A stretch of DNA of 64,000 nucleotides from an uncultured Roseobacter sp. (GCF_947491795.1 NZ_CANLKW010000002.1:670001-734000); one strand, 5' to 3'. Shown: positions 25,189 through 34,838, counted from the stretch's first letter. A program made the numbers and translations. The notes: a model not told the origin generated them from the sequence alone.

Positions 25189-26154
25189 TCAGGCCGCCTT
25201 TTTGCGGCGCGCCATCAGTCCAAGGTACCCCAGCCCGGCAAACAGCATCGGGAACCCGGCGGGCAACGGCACCGCGGATACATCAGCTGCATCGCCATCG
25301 TCATCGTCAACGGGATCGGGATCCTGGAACGGTGTGTATTCATAGGTCAGCGACACAAAGGCGCTCACATTGGCTTCCGGAAAATTCCGGCTGTAGCAGC
25401 TGCCAACAAGCCCCAGGACCCGGCAGTCGGTATCGATTGTTCCCTCCAGGATAGCCGCGAAATTAAGGGCAATCCTGCCATTGGCGTAGGCGTCGAGCGG
25501 ATCGTCCGTTTTGGTCTCCTGTATCTCATCGGTATAGGTTTCTTCAGTCTTACAACCGTCGCCCAGGCCCGTTATCTCCTGCGCAAAACAGCCGACCAAC
25601 CCCGTACCGGAAGGCGTCAGCGTTTCTGTGATCGGATCCAGTGTCGTTGTCAGTACATTGTTCTGCGGAAATTCAAACTCGATTGTCTGACCCGGGCCAA
25701 CAGTAATTTCCTTTGTCGTCGTTCCCTTCACCGAAGCTGTCACGCTGGCGCTCAGCTTTGTCGTGAGGGTCGTATCCATCAGGCATGTTAAAGATATCAG
25801 CGCCGTGCACCCGTAGATCGAATCCGTGGCCAGGTCAGCCTGAATGTCAAAAACCCATGTCACACCGGTCAGTGTACCCAGAGTGGTATCGAACGGCAGA
25901 AATTCCTCCGTGGAGCGCACCGTTTCTTCGTCGCTGTCCTCTTTGGAGTTCCCGATCACAACAGCACTCGGCACAGCGGTCTCGACAAAAAGATCCATGT
26001 CTTCCGCTTTGAAGGTAACAGTCTGTACGACTGTTGCTGCCGATACGGATGCGGCACCCGCGCAGGCCATAATCACGCCAAGTGCTGTAGCCCGGATCGC
26101 AGATTGCTTTTGCCGCGACACCAGATGCCCGGCCATAGAAAATACAGTATTCAT
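25189..26154 (-). CDS. VPLPA-CTERM sorting domain protein
   Basis: The 321-residue protein has a long signal peptide (about residues 1-40, ending SVSAA) and a C-terminal sorting tag VPLPAGFPMLFAGLG, a hydrophobic helix and the basic end RRKKAA. This is the VPLPA variant of the PEP-CTERM signal, which an exosortase is expected to process. The middle is a beta-rich, Thr-rich region of unknown function with several Cys residues (for example GCTALISLTC) that may form disulfides. The start at 26154 is the one directly before the signal peptide. No exosortase gene is in the window. Confidence 0.8.
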   Translation of the reverse strand: MNTVFSMAGHLVSRQKQSAIRATALGVIMACAGAASVSAATVVQTVTFKAEDMDLFVETAVPSAVVIGNSKEDSDEETVRSTEEFLPFDTTLGTLTGVTWVFDIQADLATDSIYGCTALISLTCLMDTTLTTKLSASVTASVKGTTTKEITVGPGQTIEFEFPQNNVLTTTLDPITETLTPSGTGLVGCFAQEITGLGDGCKTEETYTDEIQETKTDDPLDAYANGRIALNFAAILEGTIDTDCRVLGLVGSCYSRNFPEANVSAFVSLTYEYTPFQDPDPVDDDDGDAADVSAVPLPAGFPMLFAGLGYLGLMARRKKAA

Positions 26155-26429
26155 AGATGTACCCAGTCCCTTTGACTGCGTTGCTCTGATACCAGAGCGA
26201 TTAGTCGGCAGCGCAGTCAATTATCTTTTTCTTCCAATCGCTTACAGATAATGCGACATATTTTGCTGCATACCTTCCCTTGCGTCAAGATTTTTTGGAT
26301 GGGTCCGGGCGTCGTTCTCCGCCTGGCTTTTCCGCGCGTTTTCCGGCCTCACGCCCCGGGCGGCCCGAAAAATCCGCAGATCGACATGATCAGCCCATCG
26401 GGCGACAGCCTGCCGAAATCCACACCTCA

Positions 26430-26982
26430 TGAGATATTGCCTGTCTGGCAGTTTCCAGGTGCATGAGGAGCACGTGTTTTCGGTATGGTGTTTCTGTCCT
26501 GGTTCGCTGCGGTGGTCTGGTGACCGACGCGCAGGCGCAACACAGAGAATAAGGGTGGATCACATAGAGCCGTCTGGTCAGGCCTGTGCCGCCGCCATCC
26601 GTTTTCGCGGTATAGACTCTGAACTGCGCCCCTCTGTGGTCCGGTCTGTTGGTTGGCTCTGTTCAGGTTCTGGTCGTCCTTTGACGGGTTCGCATATTCG
26701 TGTGGCGTCAGACCAGCTAGGCTGGAGAGAGGCCGGCTGTGATTGTAATCTGCGCGCCATGCCGCAATCATGGTCGTTCATTTTACGCCTCTGGTCCGAG
26801 TACAATGGACGACGATATGGCGCAGAGACGGGAACAGGTATTCTTTCAGGCATTCCTCACGCATCCGTTCGCTGAAGCTCTCGACCAGACCGTTCTGCAC
26901 TGGTTTGCCCGGTGCGATGTTATGCGAGCCGACCTTTCGACCTTCTTGCCATTTCAGCATCGCATTTCTGGTCAGCTCCGTC
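26430..26982 (-). pseudogene. Old IS3-family transposase relic, C-terminal part
   Basis: On the minus strand, in shifted frames, one reads [40 protein letters not shown], then IAAWRADYNHSRPLSSLAGL and TPHEYAN. These are the typical second half of an IS3-family orfB, including the catalytic Glu region (NGLVESF). A short insertion breaks the frame near 26775. The upstream part of the same gene resumes at 28306, on the other side of the younger IS. The left end of the relic is not sharp. Confidence 0.8.
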
Positions 26983-27035
26983 CCGTTTGAACCGCCCTTT
27001 GTTTGCCGGAGACCCGGAAGTAAGGATACTGGGTT

Positions 27036-27370
27036 ATGGAAAAGAAGAACTTTGGAGAGAGATATCCAGACGAATTGCGTGCACGTGCTGTACGCATGGT
27101 CTTGGATCACGAGAGCGAATATCGAAGCAGGTCAGCCGCGATTTCATCGGTTTCGCAGAAGGTTGGATGCAGCCGGTACAGAGCTTGCGCATCTGGATAA
27201 AGCAGCATGAGACGGACAGCGGTCTGCGTGGGGGATTGACCACGGCAGAGCGGGATCGGATCAAAGAGCTTGAACGTGAGAACCGGCAGTTGCGTCAGGC
27301 GAACGAGATATTGAAAAAGGCATCTGCTTATTTTGCCCGTGCGGCGCTCGATCGCCCGTTTTGGAAATGA
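27036..27370 (+). pseudogene. IS3 orfA, frameshifted
   Basis: The frame starts [20 protein letters not shown], the usual helix-turn-helix start of IS3 OrfA. It runs to VGCS near 27170, where it shifts and stops. The continuation, [14 protein letters not shown] and then the leucine-zipper region [23 protein letters not shown] (actual text [18 protein letters not shown]), is in another frame and ends at 27370. Loss of one C in the run near 27172 would explain the break. Confidence 0.8.
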
Positions 27371-28266
27371 TCGGGTTCATCAGGGACCATCGAGGTCAAC
27401 ATGGGGTCGAGCCGGTATGCCGAGTTCTGCAGATCGCCCCTTCGACGTTCTATGATCATCAGGTCATTGCGCGCGATCCGGATCAAGCGCCGGATCGGGC
27501 CAAACGTGATGAAGAGTTGCGCCCTGAACTGTTGCGTGTCTGGCAGGAAAACCGTTCGGTCTGTGGCGCACGTAAGTTGTGGCATGCGATAAAGCGGGAA
27601 CGGATTGAAATTGCCCGCTGCACTGTTGAGCGTCTGATGCGAGACATCGGCATTGAGGGCGTACGGCGCGGTAAGAAGGTCAGAACAACTCATGGCCAAC
27701 CTGTTGAAATCTGTCCATTAGACAAGGTGAACAGACAGTTCCGCGCCTCTCAGCCCAACCAGCTTTGGGTGTCTGATTTTACCTTTGTGTCGACCTGGCG
27801 CGGCTTGGTCTACGTCGCCTTCGTCATCGATACCTTCGCCAACCGAATTGTTGGCTGGAAGGCCTCGACCTCACAGGACACGCAGTTTGTCTTGGATGCC
27901 TTGAAGCAGGCCATCTATGCACGCAGACCAGCGGACAATCTCATTCACCATTCTCATCGCGGCTCTCAATATGTGTCGACCAAATACACTGAAGGACTGG
28001 CCGATGCTGGACTGGAACCATCCGTCGGCAGCGTAGGTGACTCATACCACAACGCGCCCGCCGAGACGATGATTGGCTTGTTCAAGGCCGAGGCCATCAA
28101 CCGCTTGGGCCCATGGAAATCCAAAGATCAGGTTGAGTGGGAAACCCTGAAATGGGTCGGTTGGTTCAATACTAAGCGGCTTCTTGAGCCACTTGGATAC
28201 AGCACACCGCAAGAAGCAGAAGATGCGTACTATCAAAGCTTGAAAACAGACAACATTGCAGCTTGA
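27361..28266 (+). pseudogene. IS3 orfB transposase with mutated DDE triad
   Basis: The 301-residue frame is intact and has the HTH_21 region and the integrase core. The first Asp is D139 (WVSDFTF) and the Glu is E235 (NAPAETMIGL), but the second Asp of the usual HHSDRGSQY motif is His (H199, HHSHRGSQY; GAT to CAT). The enzyme should be catalytically dead. It overlaps the end of orfA, as expected for the programmed frameshift of this family. Confidence 0.85.
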
Positions 28267-28305
28267 AATACGAGCTTAACAGTCTCGGGTAAAACCGGGC
28301 GGTTC

Positions 28306-28390
28306 CCGTTGTCCGAGACCACCAAACAAGGATAACCGCGCAGTTCGGCGATCCAATCCAACTCGCGGGCCACGCGTACGCCGCCGAAAC
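28306..28390 (-). pseudogene. Old IS3-family transposase relic, middle part
   Basis: On the minus strand the frame reads FGGVRVARELD and then CLVVSDNG, the stretch of an IS3 orfB that leads up to the second catalytic Asp. It continues across the younger IS at 26982. Sequence before FGGV does not match a transposase, so the relic is also truncated on this side. The gap to 28560 holds an inverted repeat, CCCCTGAA/TTCAGGGG (near 28436-28461), and nothing else I recognise. Confidence 0.7.
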
Positions 28391-28560
28391 GGCTTCTCTT
28401 CATCGTCTGACTCCACAGCTGGGGAACAGTCTGCCCCTGAATGCTGAACACTTCAGGGGAGCAGGTCAGCCGGGATCTTTTTGGCTCGGGACGGGCAAAG
28501 GGGAAAGCCCATGAGTTCGATGTCTGTGGGCTGCATCCGTGACTTTTGCAGATCAGGCGT

Positions 28561-30171
28561 TTACCGCAGGACTTTGCCTTCGGGCCAACTGAGGGTTTTT
28601 GACAGAGAAACAACGGCTTCGGATCCACGCGTCATCTCCATCCGCCACATCAGGATACCACGCCCGAACTCCACATTCTGCTCATCCGGCTCTGGCACGG
28701 CTGTGTAGGAAATCCGGAGATCCTCCTGCTCATTGTAGGGTACCCGGTTGAGCAGTTCCAGGTCATAGGTCTCCGACCCAGGGTTCCTGACGAAAATTCT
28801 GACGTCTTCTTCCTGGCGACTGGAACGGCTGACAAAACCGCTGTCACCCTTGGTCCTGTCCAGAACCTGCCGGTCCAAACGCAGTTCCCGGATGGGGCCA
28901 AAGGCAAGCACAGCTTCATCACCGGCAGGAACATCAGGCATCCGTTGGGTGCCCACAAAGCGACCGTCAACAGAGACAAGCGTTCTTTCTGTTGAAAGAA
29001 AGGGGTCGTTGGACGTGTTCTGGAAACGTGCCATGAGGAAAGCCGTATCATCACGCAACGGGATGCCGCGCGCAAACACCTGCGCTTCAAAAGACAGGGC
29101 ATCCAGGGATATCAGCGTGTCATCAACGGAATTCGCGATTGTTACACGCTCCGGCACGACATATGCCACTCCGGGCCCGTCGTAGACCGCTCCTGCAGCT
29201 TCCTCTATGAGCAGCGGAGCTTCAACAACAGGTTCCGCAAAAGCGCCATCACTGCGGCGTTGCAGTTCGACAGGCGGCACCGGATCTGTAAAGAGGCGTT
29301 TGCGCGGGTAAATTGCTGATGGGGCAAGCCCCTGGCCGGGCGAAAGTGTGGATAGAACGATTTCTACGTCCGTCCAGTCTTCGCCGCTTTTCTGGCTGTT
29401 CGCGGCACCGCGCCTGACTTCGAGCCGGTCTGGCGCCCCGGTGGCGAGTGAAACGTCATATGTTGGCTCCCATTCAGCCGATACAAAATATGAAACGGTA
29501 AGTTCCGCCTGCACGGCTTTCCCGGAAGACAGGGTGACAGAAGCCTGCACCCGGCCCTCGTTTGCGGTCAGCAAGGCGGTCAGAGCGGCCTGTGCGGTCG
29601 CGACATCTTTTTCCAGCGCGGCGCGGGCGGGGGCCAATTCGCGGATAGATTTATGCGCGTTCAGTATCACCTGCCGGGCACGTTCAGTTTGCTCTCCGAC
29701 CAGGGCAATCACCTGGCGCAGGTTTTCCGGGTCAGAGTTTAACCCTTCATTCAGAGCCAGTGACCTGAGAAATCCGATCTGTGTTTCTGCGGCCTCAGCT
29801 TTTGCCCTGAAGCCTTCTTCTATGTCCGCATGCACTGCGAGCGCAGATTTGCTGGCTTCAAGTTGCTCGCGCGCAGCGATGATGTCTGGTGTTTCCTCAT
29901 CAGCAAGAAGGGGCAGCACGTCTGACCGGACGGACACGGCGCCGGTTACCGCGTTCGTCACTGAAATTCGTGGTAGCTGGTACGCCACGTCCGGGGGCAG
30001 ATCGGGGAGAACAACTGTGTGGCGCCCGGCGGGCAGGTCGAGGATGACGTTCCGGGTGACTTCAGCGCCCTCAAGGTAAACGACCACAGAGTTCGGCTGA
30101 CTGTAGGCGACAATCGTATCGCCTGCGACGGGGGAGGCAAAACACAACAGTGCGACACAATATTTTCGCAT
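28561..30171 (-). CDS. DUF4139 domain-containing secreted protein
   Basis: The 536-residue protein has a signal peptide (MRKYCVALLCFASPVAG), an N-terminal DUF4140-type domain (VVVYLEGAEVTRNVILDLPAGRH), a helical, probably coiled-coil stretch (about 95-205) and a C-terminal DUF4139 beta-rich domain with VSYFVSAEWEPTYDV and DWTDVEIVLSTLSP. This family is sometimes named mucoidy inhibitor A-like, but its biochemical role is not established. It should be periplasmic. It is monocistronic and ends 170 bp from the old IS relic. Confidence 0.8.
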   Translation of the reverse strand: MRKYCVALLCFASPVAGDTIVAYSQPNSVVVYLEGAEVTRNVILDLPAGRHTVVLPDLPPDVAYQLPRISVTNAVTGAVSVRSDVLPLLADEETPDIIAAREQLEASKSALAVHADIEEGFRAKAEAAETQIGFLRSLALNEGLNSDPENLRQVIALVGEQTERARQVILNAHKSIRELAPARAALEKDVATAQAALTALLTANEGRVQASVTLSSGKAVQAELTVSYFVSAEWEPTYDVSLATGAPDRLEVRRGAANSQKSGEDWTDVEIVLSTLSPGQGLAPSAIYPRKRLFTDPVPPVELQRRSDGAFAEPVVEAPLLIEEAAGAVYDGPGVAYVVPERVTIANSVDDTLISLDALSFEAQVFARGIPLRDDTAFLMARFQNTSNDPFLSTERTLVSVDGRFVGTQRMPDVPAGDEAVLAFGPIRELRLDRQVLDRTKGDSGFVSRSSRQEEDVRIFVRNPGSETYDLELLNRVPYNEQEDLRISYTAVPEPDEQNVEFGRGILMWRMEMTRGSEAVVSLSKTLSWPEGKVLR

Positions 30172-30516
30172 AACCTACCTGTTTGATTTCATTCACCGCA
30201 GGCTGCCACCGGCAGGCCATGATTGAAAGACAAAATCACAACTCTGAGGCGTGCAATTGCTTTTGCCGGGTACGCAAAACCTGCCGGCTCAAACAAAAAC
30301 GATGGCACCGCATTTGATGCGGGCCGCACCGAATTGTCGCGGTTCATGAATGGCGATAAGCCCGGGCCGAGCAGAAATGACCGATTTGTTCATCGCACTG
30401 GTTTGTTTACCCCGAAACCCCCAGACGGCCAGCCCATCTACTGTCCGGGCGGATTGCAGGCATCTCACGGGAATGAACGCAGCGGATCGCATCTGTGGCT
30501 CGGACGGCGTTCGCAG
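30172..30516. other. Gene-free stretch
   Basis: The 345 bp between the DUF4139 gene and the end of the RNase T2 gene hold no supported gene. An open frame from 30223 runs on antisense through the RNase gene, without a ribosome-binding site or a recognisable domain. I see no RNA gene or clear terminator. Confidence 0.4.
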
Positions 30517-31149
30517 TTATCTGATCGGCGTAAAGAGCGCATCGGTTGCGGTGCAGTCGCGCTGCACGTCCCGTCCGCAGCGACGCGGCTCCAGATCCCG
30601 TGTCAGGCAGATCCGCGCCTCCTGAATCTGCCCCTGCTTGCAGGTGATAGTGATCATGTCCGTTTCAAACTGCGGATTGTCCCGCAGAAAGGCTTCCTCA
30701 ACAACGGATGCAGGCAGCCGGACGGCTTTGTCCAGCTTTCGGAAAACGGGCGGTCTGACCACCCGCGCATAGGCTTCGCGCGACAGTGCATAGTAGTCAG
30801 CGGCTGACAGTCCGGTGCAGGTGCCGTGCTTTTTCCACTGATGCCAGGCCAGCCCCGATGTGCCCATAATGTCTGCCATCTCCCCGGTCATGCGCCGACT
30901 GGGCTGGCGTTCGGGCGTGTTGCAGTATTCCGGATAGCCGGCTTCGTACTGCGGCCAGAGGCCATGCAGGATCCAGCCATGGTCCGCACTGCTCTCGCAC
31001 TGAGGCGAGCCGCGCGCGTCGCCTTCGCGTATGCACCAGTTCGGTGACCAGCTCAGCGCCATCACATAGTAGTCAAAAACGCCAGCACGGTCCTGGGCTG
31101 GTGCCGCCAGTGGAAAGGTCATCAGAAACCAGATCAGCACGCTGCGCAT
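30517..31149 (-). CDS. Ribonuclease T2 family protein
   Basis: The 210-residue protein has a signal peptide (MRSVLIWFLMTFPLAAPAQ) and both conserved active-site blocks of the T2 family: CAS I in ILHGLWPQ and CAS II in WHQWKKHGTC. Such enzymes cleave single-stranded RNA through a 2',3'-cyclic phosphate in the periplasm or outside the cell. Eight or more Cys residues suggest disulfides. AAGGAAAG precedes the start. Length is normal for a bacterial member. Confidence 0.92.
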   Translation of the reverse strand: MRSVLIWFLMTFPLAAPAQDRAGVFDYYVMALSWSPNWCIREGDARGSPQCESSADHGWILHGLWPQYEAGYPEYCNTPERQPSRRMTGEMADIMGTSGLAWHQWKKHGTCTGLSAADYYALSREAYARVVRPPVFRKLDKAVRLPASVVEEAFLRDNPQFETDMITITCKQGQIQEARICLTRDLEPRRCGRDVQRDCTATDALFTPIR

Positions 31150-31289
31150 TGGGTCTTTCCTTATTTTGCTGCGCCGACTATATACACCCCAAGTTCCCCC
31201 ACAATGGTAACCCGTTCCGGCCTCCGGGACCGCCCTTCCAGGCGACGGGAAAGATGTGGGCAAACAAGAGATGTCGCAGGAGAACAGAC

Positions 31290-32078
31290 ATGGCAAAACC
31301 GATCATGGCAAAAGCCACAGCCGTCTGGCTGGTAGATAACACGACAATCAGCTTTAAACAGATCGCGGACTTTGTCGGAATGCACGAGCTTGAGGTTCAG
31401 GGCATCGCAGACGGCGATGTGGCCCAGGGCGTCAAAGGATTTGATCCGATTGCCAACAACCAGCTGACGCAGGACGAGATCGACGCGGCCCAGGACAATG
31501 CGTTGCACAAACTGCAGCTCAAGTTCAATGCCGCAGCAGAAGGCGAGCAGAAACGGCGCGGACCGCGTTACACGCCACTCAGCAAACGCCAGGACCGTCC
31601 GGCATCCATTCTGTGGCTGGTCAAGTTTCACCCCGAACTTAGCGATGGCCAGATCAGCAAACTGGTCGGTACAACCAAGCCGACGATCCAGTCGATTCGC
31701 GAGCGGACCCATTGGAATATCTCAAACATCCAGCCGATTGATCCGGTCGCGCTGGGGCTGTGTAAACAGTCCGAGCTGGACGCGGCCGTACAGAAAGCGG
31801 CAGCCAAGAAAGCAGCCGATGCACCCGTGATGAGTGACGACGAGCGCCGCAAACTGGTGAGCACGGAACAGAGCCTGGGCATGGACGCAGAACCGAAAAT
31901 TCCGACGGCGATCGAGGGTCTGGAGACGTTCACGCTGTCTGGTGAAACCGCGGATGATGATGACGATGAAAACTCTGCCGCAGATTTCTCGGATGCGGAC
32001 AGCTTTTTCAACCTGCCCGACGGCCCCGTGGACGAAGACGACGAAGCGGAAGAAACGTCTGGAAAGTCTGGCAGCTGA
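31290..32078 (+). CDS. trcR: TrcR-like cell cycle transcriptional regulator (DUF1013)
   Basis: The 262-residue protein begins MAKPIMAKATAVWLVDNTTI, the conserved start of the DUF1013 family, known as TrcR in Caulobacter. Two helix-turn-helix-like segments are visible: ISFKQIADFVGMHELEVQG and LSDGQISKLVGTTKPTIQSI. The C-terminal third is acidic and disordered, with a run of six acidic residues (ADDDDDEN). The family is restricted to alphaproteobacteria and is proposed to act in cell-cycle transcription. CAGGAGAACAG lies before the ATG. A perfect terminator follows. Confidence 0.88.
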   Translation: MAKPIMAKATAVWLVDNTTISFKQIADFVGMHELEVQGIADGDVAQGVKGFDPIANNQLTQDEIDAAQDNALHKLQLKFNAAAEGEQKRRGPRYTPLSKRQDRPASILWLVKFHPELSDGQISKLVGTTKPTIQSIRERTHWNISNIQPIDPVALGLCKQSELDAAVQKAAAKKAADAPVMSDDERRKLVSTEQSLGMDAEPKIPTAIEGLETFTLSGETADDDDDENSAADFSDADSFFNLPDGPVDEDDEAEETSGKSGS

Positions 32079-32103
32079 CATCGGTTCAGTCTGGTCGAAA
32101 GAA

Positions 32104-32140
32104 AACAAACCCGGCGTTCAGAAGCGCCGGGTTTGTTCGT
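32104..32140 (+). terminator. Terminator of trcR
   Basis: AACAAACCCGGCG and CGCCGGGTTTGTT form a perfect 13-pair stem around an eight-base loop, 25 bp after the trcR stop. The stem could work in both directions, though the cupin gene ends 94 bp further on. Confidence 0.88.
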
Positions 32141-32233
32141 TCCGGGATGTCTTTATGCGGGCCCGCGCTGCAGCAGCTTGGGCATGGTGTGCAAGGGGGT
32201 GAACTGTGACAGGTGTTGTCCGGTTTTTGGGCG

Positions 32234-32914
32234 TCAGGTGCCGGGGATCTGTGGCGGACGTGCCAGATGGCGTCTCTTGATCCACACTTTTGTACCCTCT
32301 TCGCCCGCTGTTGCGGTGGTCTCGGCGCCTCTGGGCAGTCTCAGCCAGGAATCTTTGCTGAATTGTTCGCCTGCTTCGGTGAAGCTGCCGCTCAGCACAA
32401 GTATCTCCATACCGTCGGGCGCATGAAGCGCGACACTGGTGCCCGGTGCCCAGTGCTCTGTGCACACGTCCTCGTCTGCATCCTGGTGCAGGTCCATGCG
32501 GGTCACGCCCGGCGCGTTCTGTACGGGCACATAATCATCGCCGTTGGTATCCACACGGAATTGATTGCGGTCCTGCATATCGAACTGCCACAGTTTTACA
32601 AAAATCACACAGCCGTCTTCGGACCCGGGCGTATGGCTGGTTGTTGGTGGATTTCGAACGTAGGTCCCGGCGGGAAAGTCCCCATGTTCGTCCTGGAAGA
32701 CGCCCTCCAGTACCAGAAACTCCTCTCCGCCCGTGTGCGTATGGGCCGAAAACCGGCTGCCGGGTGCGTAGCGAACGATCGAGGTTGCGCGTGCAACCTC
32801 ATCCCCGATCCGGTCCAGCATCCGGCGATCCACCCCGGCCATCGGCGAGGGTTTCCAAGGGATCTGTGCCGCATGCACCACTGCGCGTTTGTCAAAATCT
32901 GCATTCAGTTCCAT
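32234..32914 (-). CDS. ChrR-like double cupin protein
   Basis: The 226-residue protein has a first cupin domain with the metal-binding motif [14 protein letters not shown] and [18 protein letters not shown], and a second, weaker cupin domain (about residues 140-215). This is the ChrR cupin-like family; the zinc-binding anti-sigma part of ChrR itself is missing. It starts 10 bp after the stop of the GST gene, so both are one operon. A role in removing or sensing reactive small molecules is plausible but not shown. Confidence 0.8.
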   Translation of the reverse strand: MELNADFDKRAVVHAAQIPWKPSPMAGVDRRMLDRIGDEVARATSIVRYAPGSRFSAHTHTGGEEFLVLEGVFQDEHGDFPAGTYVRNPPTTSHTPGSEDGCVIFVKLWQFDMQDRNQFRVDTNGDDYVPVQNAPGVTRMDLHQDADEDVCTEHWAPGTSVALHAPDGMEILVLSGSFTEAGEQFSKDSWLRLPRGAETTATAGEEGTKVWIKRRHLARPPQIPGT

Positions 32915-32924
32915 GTTTCTGTCC

Positions 32925-33545
32925 TCATCCCGCAATGCTGGGCCGGCTTGCGACCCGCTGGCGCCATGCAATCAGGTTAGCACAGTCCGCGGGAACGTCG
33001 ATCTTTGCAAAATCAGCAAAGGCCAGCCCGGCAAAGGCCGTGATGTCCACCATCGAAAAGCTGTCACCGGTCATGAATTCACGGTCGGCGAGTACATCGT
33101 CAAAGTACCGCATGCCCCGCAGTGCGCGCTCTTTTTGCAGGTTCCCCCAGTCAGCGCACTGGCTGGTTTCGATATCCGGGCCAAGGCCGGGCGTGGCGTG
33201 GTGGAAATACGCGGCGACAGCATCCAGCAACTCCGCTTCGGCACGGCGCTGCATCATATGGGTAACGGCCCGCTCTTTGGGGGTTTCACCTGTGAGAGAG
33301 GGGCCCTCTGATACCGCGTCAATGTATTCTGTGATGGCGGTACATTCAGAGATCACGGTGCCGTCGTCCAGTTCCAGGGCCGGGACAAGGCCACTTGGGT
33401 TCCGCGCCAGAAATTCTTTGGTTTTGTGCTCGCCGCCGGGGACGTCCACCGACACGAATGTGACCTGGTCGGTCAAATTCTTTTCAGCCAGGGCGATGCG
33501 GATACGGGCAGGGTTTGGGAAGCCTTCGAAGTCGTAGATTTTCAT
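32925..33545 (-). CDS. Glutathione S-transferase
   Basis: The 206-residue protein has an N-terminal thioredoxin-like domain ([19 protein letters not shown], cis-Pro in [14 protein letters not shown], glutathione contact ISECTAI) and an all-helical C-terminal domain. It should conjugate glutathione to electrophiles in the cytoplasm. It is the first gene of an operon with the cupin gene and is divergent from a TetR-family regulator; operator-like palindromes lie between them. Confidence 0.92.
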   Translation of the reverse strand: MKIYDFEGFPNPARIRIALAEKNLTDQVTFVSVDVPGGEHKTKEFLARNPSGLVPALELDDGTVISECTAITEYIDAVSEGPSLTGETPKERAVTHMMQRRAEAELLDAVAAYFHHATPGLGPDIETSQCADWGNLQKERALRGMRYFDDVLADREFMTGDSFSMVDITAFAGLAFADFAKIDVPADCANLIAWRQRVASRPSIAG

Positions 33546-33559
33546 TTTCTGATCCTTTG

Positions 33560-33625
33560 CCTATCTGGTGATAGGTAGGTCCTACACCTTGACGCTGGCA
33601 GCTGTCAAGCCTATCTATTGGCAGG
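33560..33625 (+). promoter_or_regulatory. tetR promoter with two operator-like palindromes
   Basis: CCTATC-TGGT-GATAGG (33560-33575) is a perfect palindrome, and CCTATC-TATT-GGCAGG (33610-33625) is an imperfect copy of the same form, 50 bp away. TTGACG (33589-33594) and TATCTA (33612-33617), 17 bp apart, make a good promoter for the TetR gene, and the second palindrome covers its -10. The first palindrome lies 14 bp before the GST start. TetR binding at both would silence both directions. Confidence 0.7.
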
Positions 33626-33648
33626 TAAACACACAGGTGGGTGATCAG

Positions 33649-34191
33649 GTGCCGGATACCAGAGAAATTCTGATGGATACCGCCGAGCGCAGTATCCGTC
33701 TTGGCGGATACAACGCTGTCAGTTTCCGGGAGCTTGCGGACGCGCTGGGGATCAAAAGTGCCAGCGTTCACTACTATTTCCGCAAAAAAGAAGATCTGGG
33801 TGTCGCCCTGGTCGACAGATACAGCCAGCGGTTTTTTGCAGTTCTGGAAAAGCGGGCTGATGGTGCCAGGACCGCTGAAGCGCTGCTCGACGCCTATTGC
33901 CAGACGTATCGTACAGCGCTCACCAGCTCGGATGCCATTTGTCTGTGCGGTATGCTGGGGGCCGAAACCTCCGGTCTGCCAGACGCTGTATCATCGGCTG
34001 TACGCACGTTTTTCCGGGCGAATCTCGAGTGGCTGGTGGATGCGATGCCCAAAGGCCTGGATCCGGCTGCAAAAACGGCACGGGCGTCTCATGTTCTCGC
34101 GGCGTTGCAGGGTGCGATGATGCTCAGCCACAACATGGACGATATCTCTGTTTTCGATGCAGCAGCAGAGGTTGTGAAGGCAGGTCTGTGA
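33649..34191 (+). CDS. TetR family transcriptional regulator
   Basis: The 180-residue protein has an N-terminal TetR DNA-binding domain with the helix-turn-helix in VSFRELADALGIKSASVHYY, then FRKKEDLGVALVDR, and an all-helical ligand-binding domain. I use the GTG at 33649 (VPDTREIL), preceded by GGTGGG; a GTG at 33637 and an ATG at 33673 are alternatives. It is divergent from the GST/cupin operon and probably represses that operon and itself until it binds an inducer, perhaps an electrophile. Confidence 0.9.
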   Translation: MPDTREILMDTAERSIRLGGYNAVSFRELADALGIKSASVHYYFRKKEDLGVALVDRYSQRFFAVLEKRADGARTAEALLDAYCQTYRTALTSSDAICLCGMLGAETSGLPDAVSSAVRTFFRANLEWLVDAMPKGLDPAAKTARASHVLAALQGAMMLSHNMDDISVFDAAAEVVKAGL

Positions 34192-34199
34192 AGCGCGGA

Positions 34200-34793
34200 T
34201 CAGACGGATTTACGGGCGCGCATTGCCGCAGTAATTGTCCCGTCATCCAGATAATCAAGCTCGCCGCCAATTGGGACACCCTGCGCCAGTGACGTCAGGC
34301 GCACGCTGTTTTCCAGCTGGTCAGCAATGTAATGTGAGGTCGTCTGTCCGTCGACCGTAGCATTCAGCGCCAGAATAACCTCGGTGATGTTTTCGGTACT
34401 TACACGGTCGATCAGCCGGGGTATTCGCAGCTCTTCCGGCCCAACGGCATCCAGTGCGGACAGTGTACCACCCAGAACGTGATACCGGCCCCGGAAGACG
34501 CCTGAGCGTTCCATGGCCCACAGATCAGCCACATCCTCGACCACGCAAAGTTCGCCGTTGGCCCGTTTTTCGGAGGTGCAGATATCGCAGACGTCTGTTG
34601 TGCCGACATTGCCGCAGTTCAGACATTCGCGTGCCGTTTCCGCTACTAGCTGCATGGTGTCGGCAAGCGGAATGAGTTGTAGGCTGCGTTTGCGGATCAG
34701 GTGCAGCACCGCGCGGCGGGCAGACCGGGGCCCGAGCCCCGGCAGTTTCGCCATAAGGTCGATCAGGGCATCTATGTCTCTGGTGCTGCTCAC
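34200..34793 (-). CDS. recR: Recombination protein RecR
   Basis: The 197-residue protein has the N-terminal helix-hairpin-helix ([19 protein letters not shown]), the four-Cys zinc finger [16 protein letters not shown] and a Toprim domain ([16 protein letters not shown]). RecR works with RecF and RecO to load RecA on single-stranded gaps. It is the last gene of dnaX-ybaB-recR, a common order in bacteria. Confidence 0.97.
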   Translation of the reverse strand: MSSTRDIDALIDLMAKLPGLGPRSARRAVLHLIRKRSLQLIPLADTMQLVAETARECLNCGNVGTTDVCDICTSEKRANGELCVVEDVADLWAMERSGVFRGRYHVLGGTLSALDAVGPEELRIPRLIDRVSTENITEVILALNATVDGQTTSHYIADQLENSVRLTSLAQGVPIGGELDYLDDGTITAAMRARKSV

Positions 34794-34838
34794 AGGGTCA
34801 GACGCTCTCAGGGGGCCAGCCGGGACAAGTCACCCCGC

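Larger units (their letters stand above)
26988..28305 (+). mobile_element. IS3-family insertion sequence, inactivated
   Basis: The 1318 bp element begins TGAACCGCCC and ends GGGCGGTTC, imperfect inverted ends. It is flanked by a 5 bp direct repeat CCGTT (26983-26987 and 28306-28310). It interrupts the older, oppositely oriented IS3 relic within the Asp-Asn-Gly codons of its transposase. It carries orfA and orfB in the usual overlapping arrangement, but orfA has a frameshift and orfB has lost a catalytic Asp. Confidence 0.85.

Noticed and set aside
28436..28461. CCCCTGAA/TTCAGGGG inverted repeat as a terminator of the DUF4139 gene
   Set aside because: It lies 100 bp past the stop, has a ten-base loop and no T-run on the minus strand; it may belong to old IS debris.
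30223..30807. 194-codon plus-strand frame
   Set aside because: Its second half is antisense to RNase T2, and the first half has atypical codon use and no domain.
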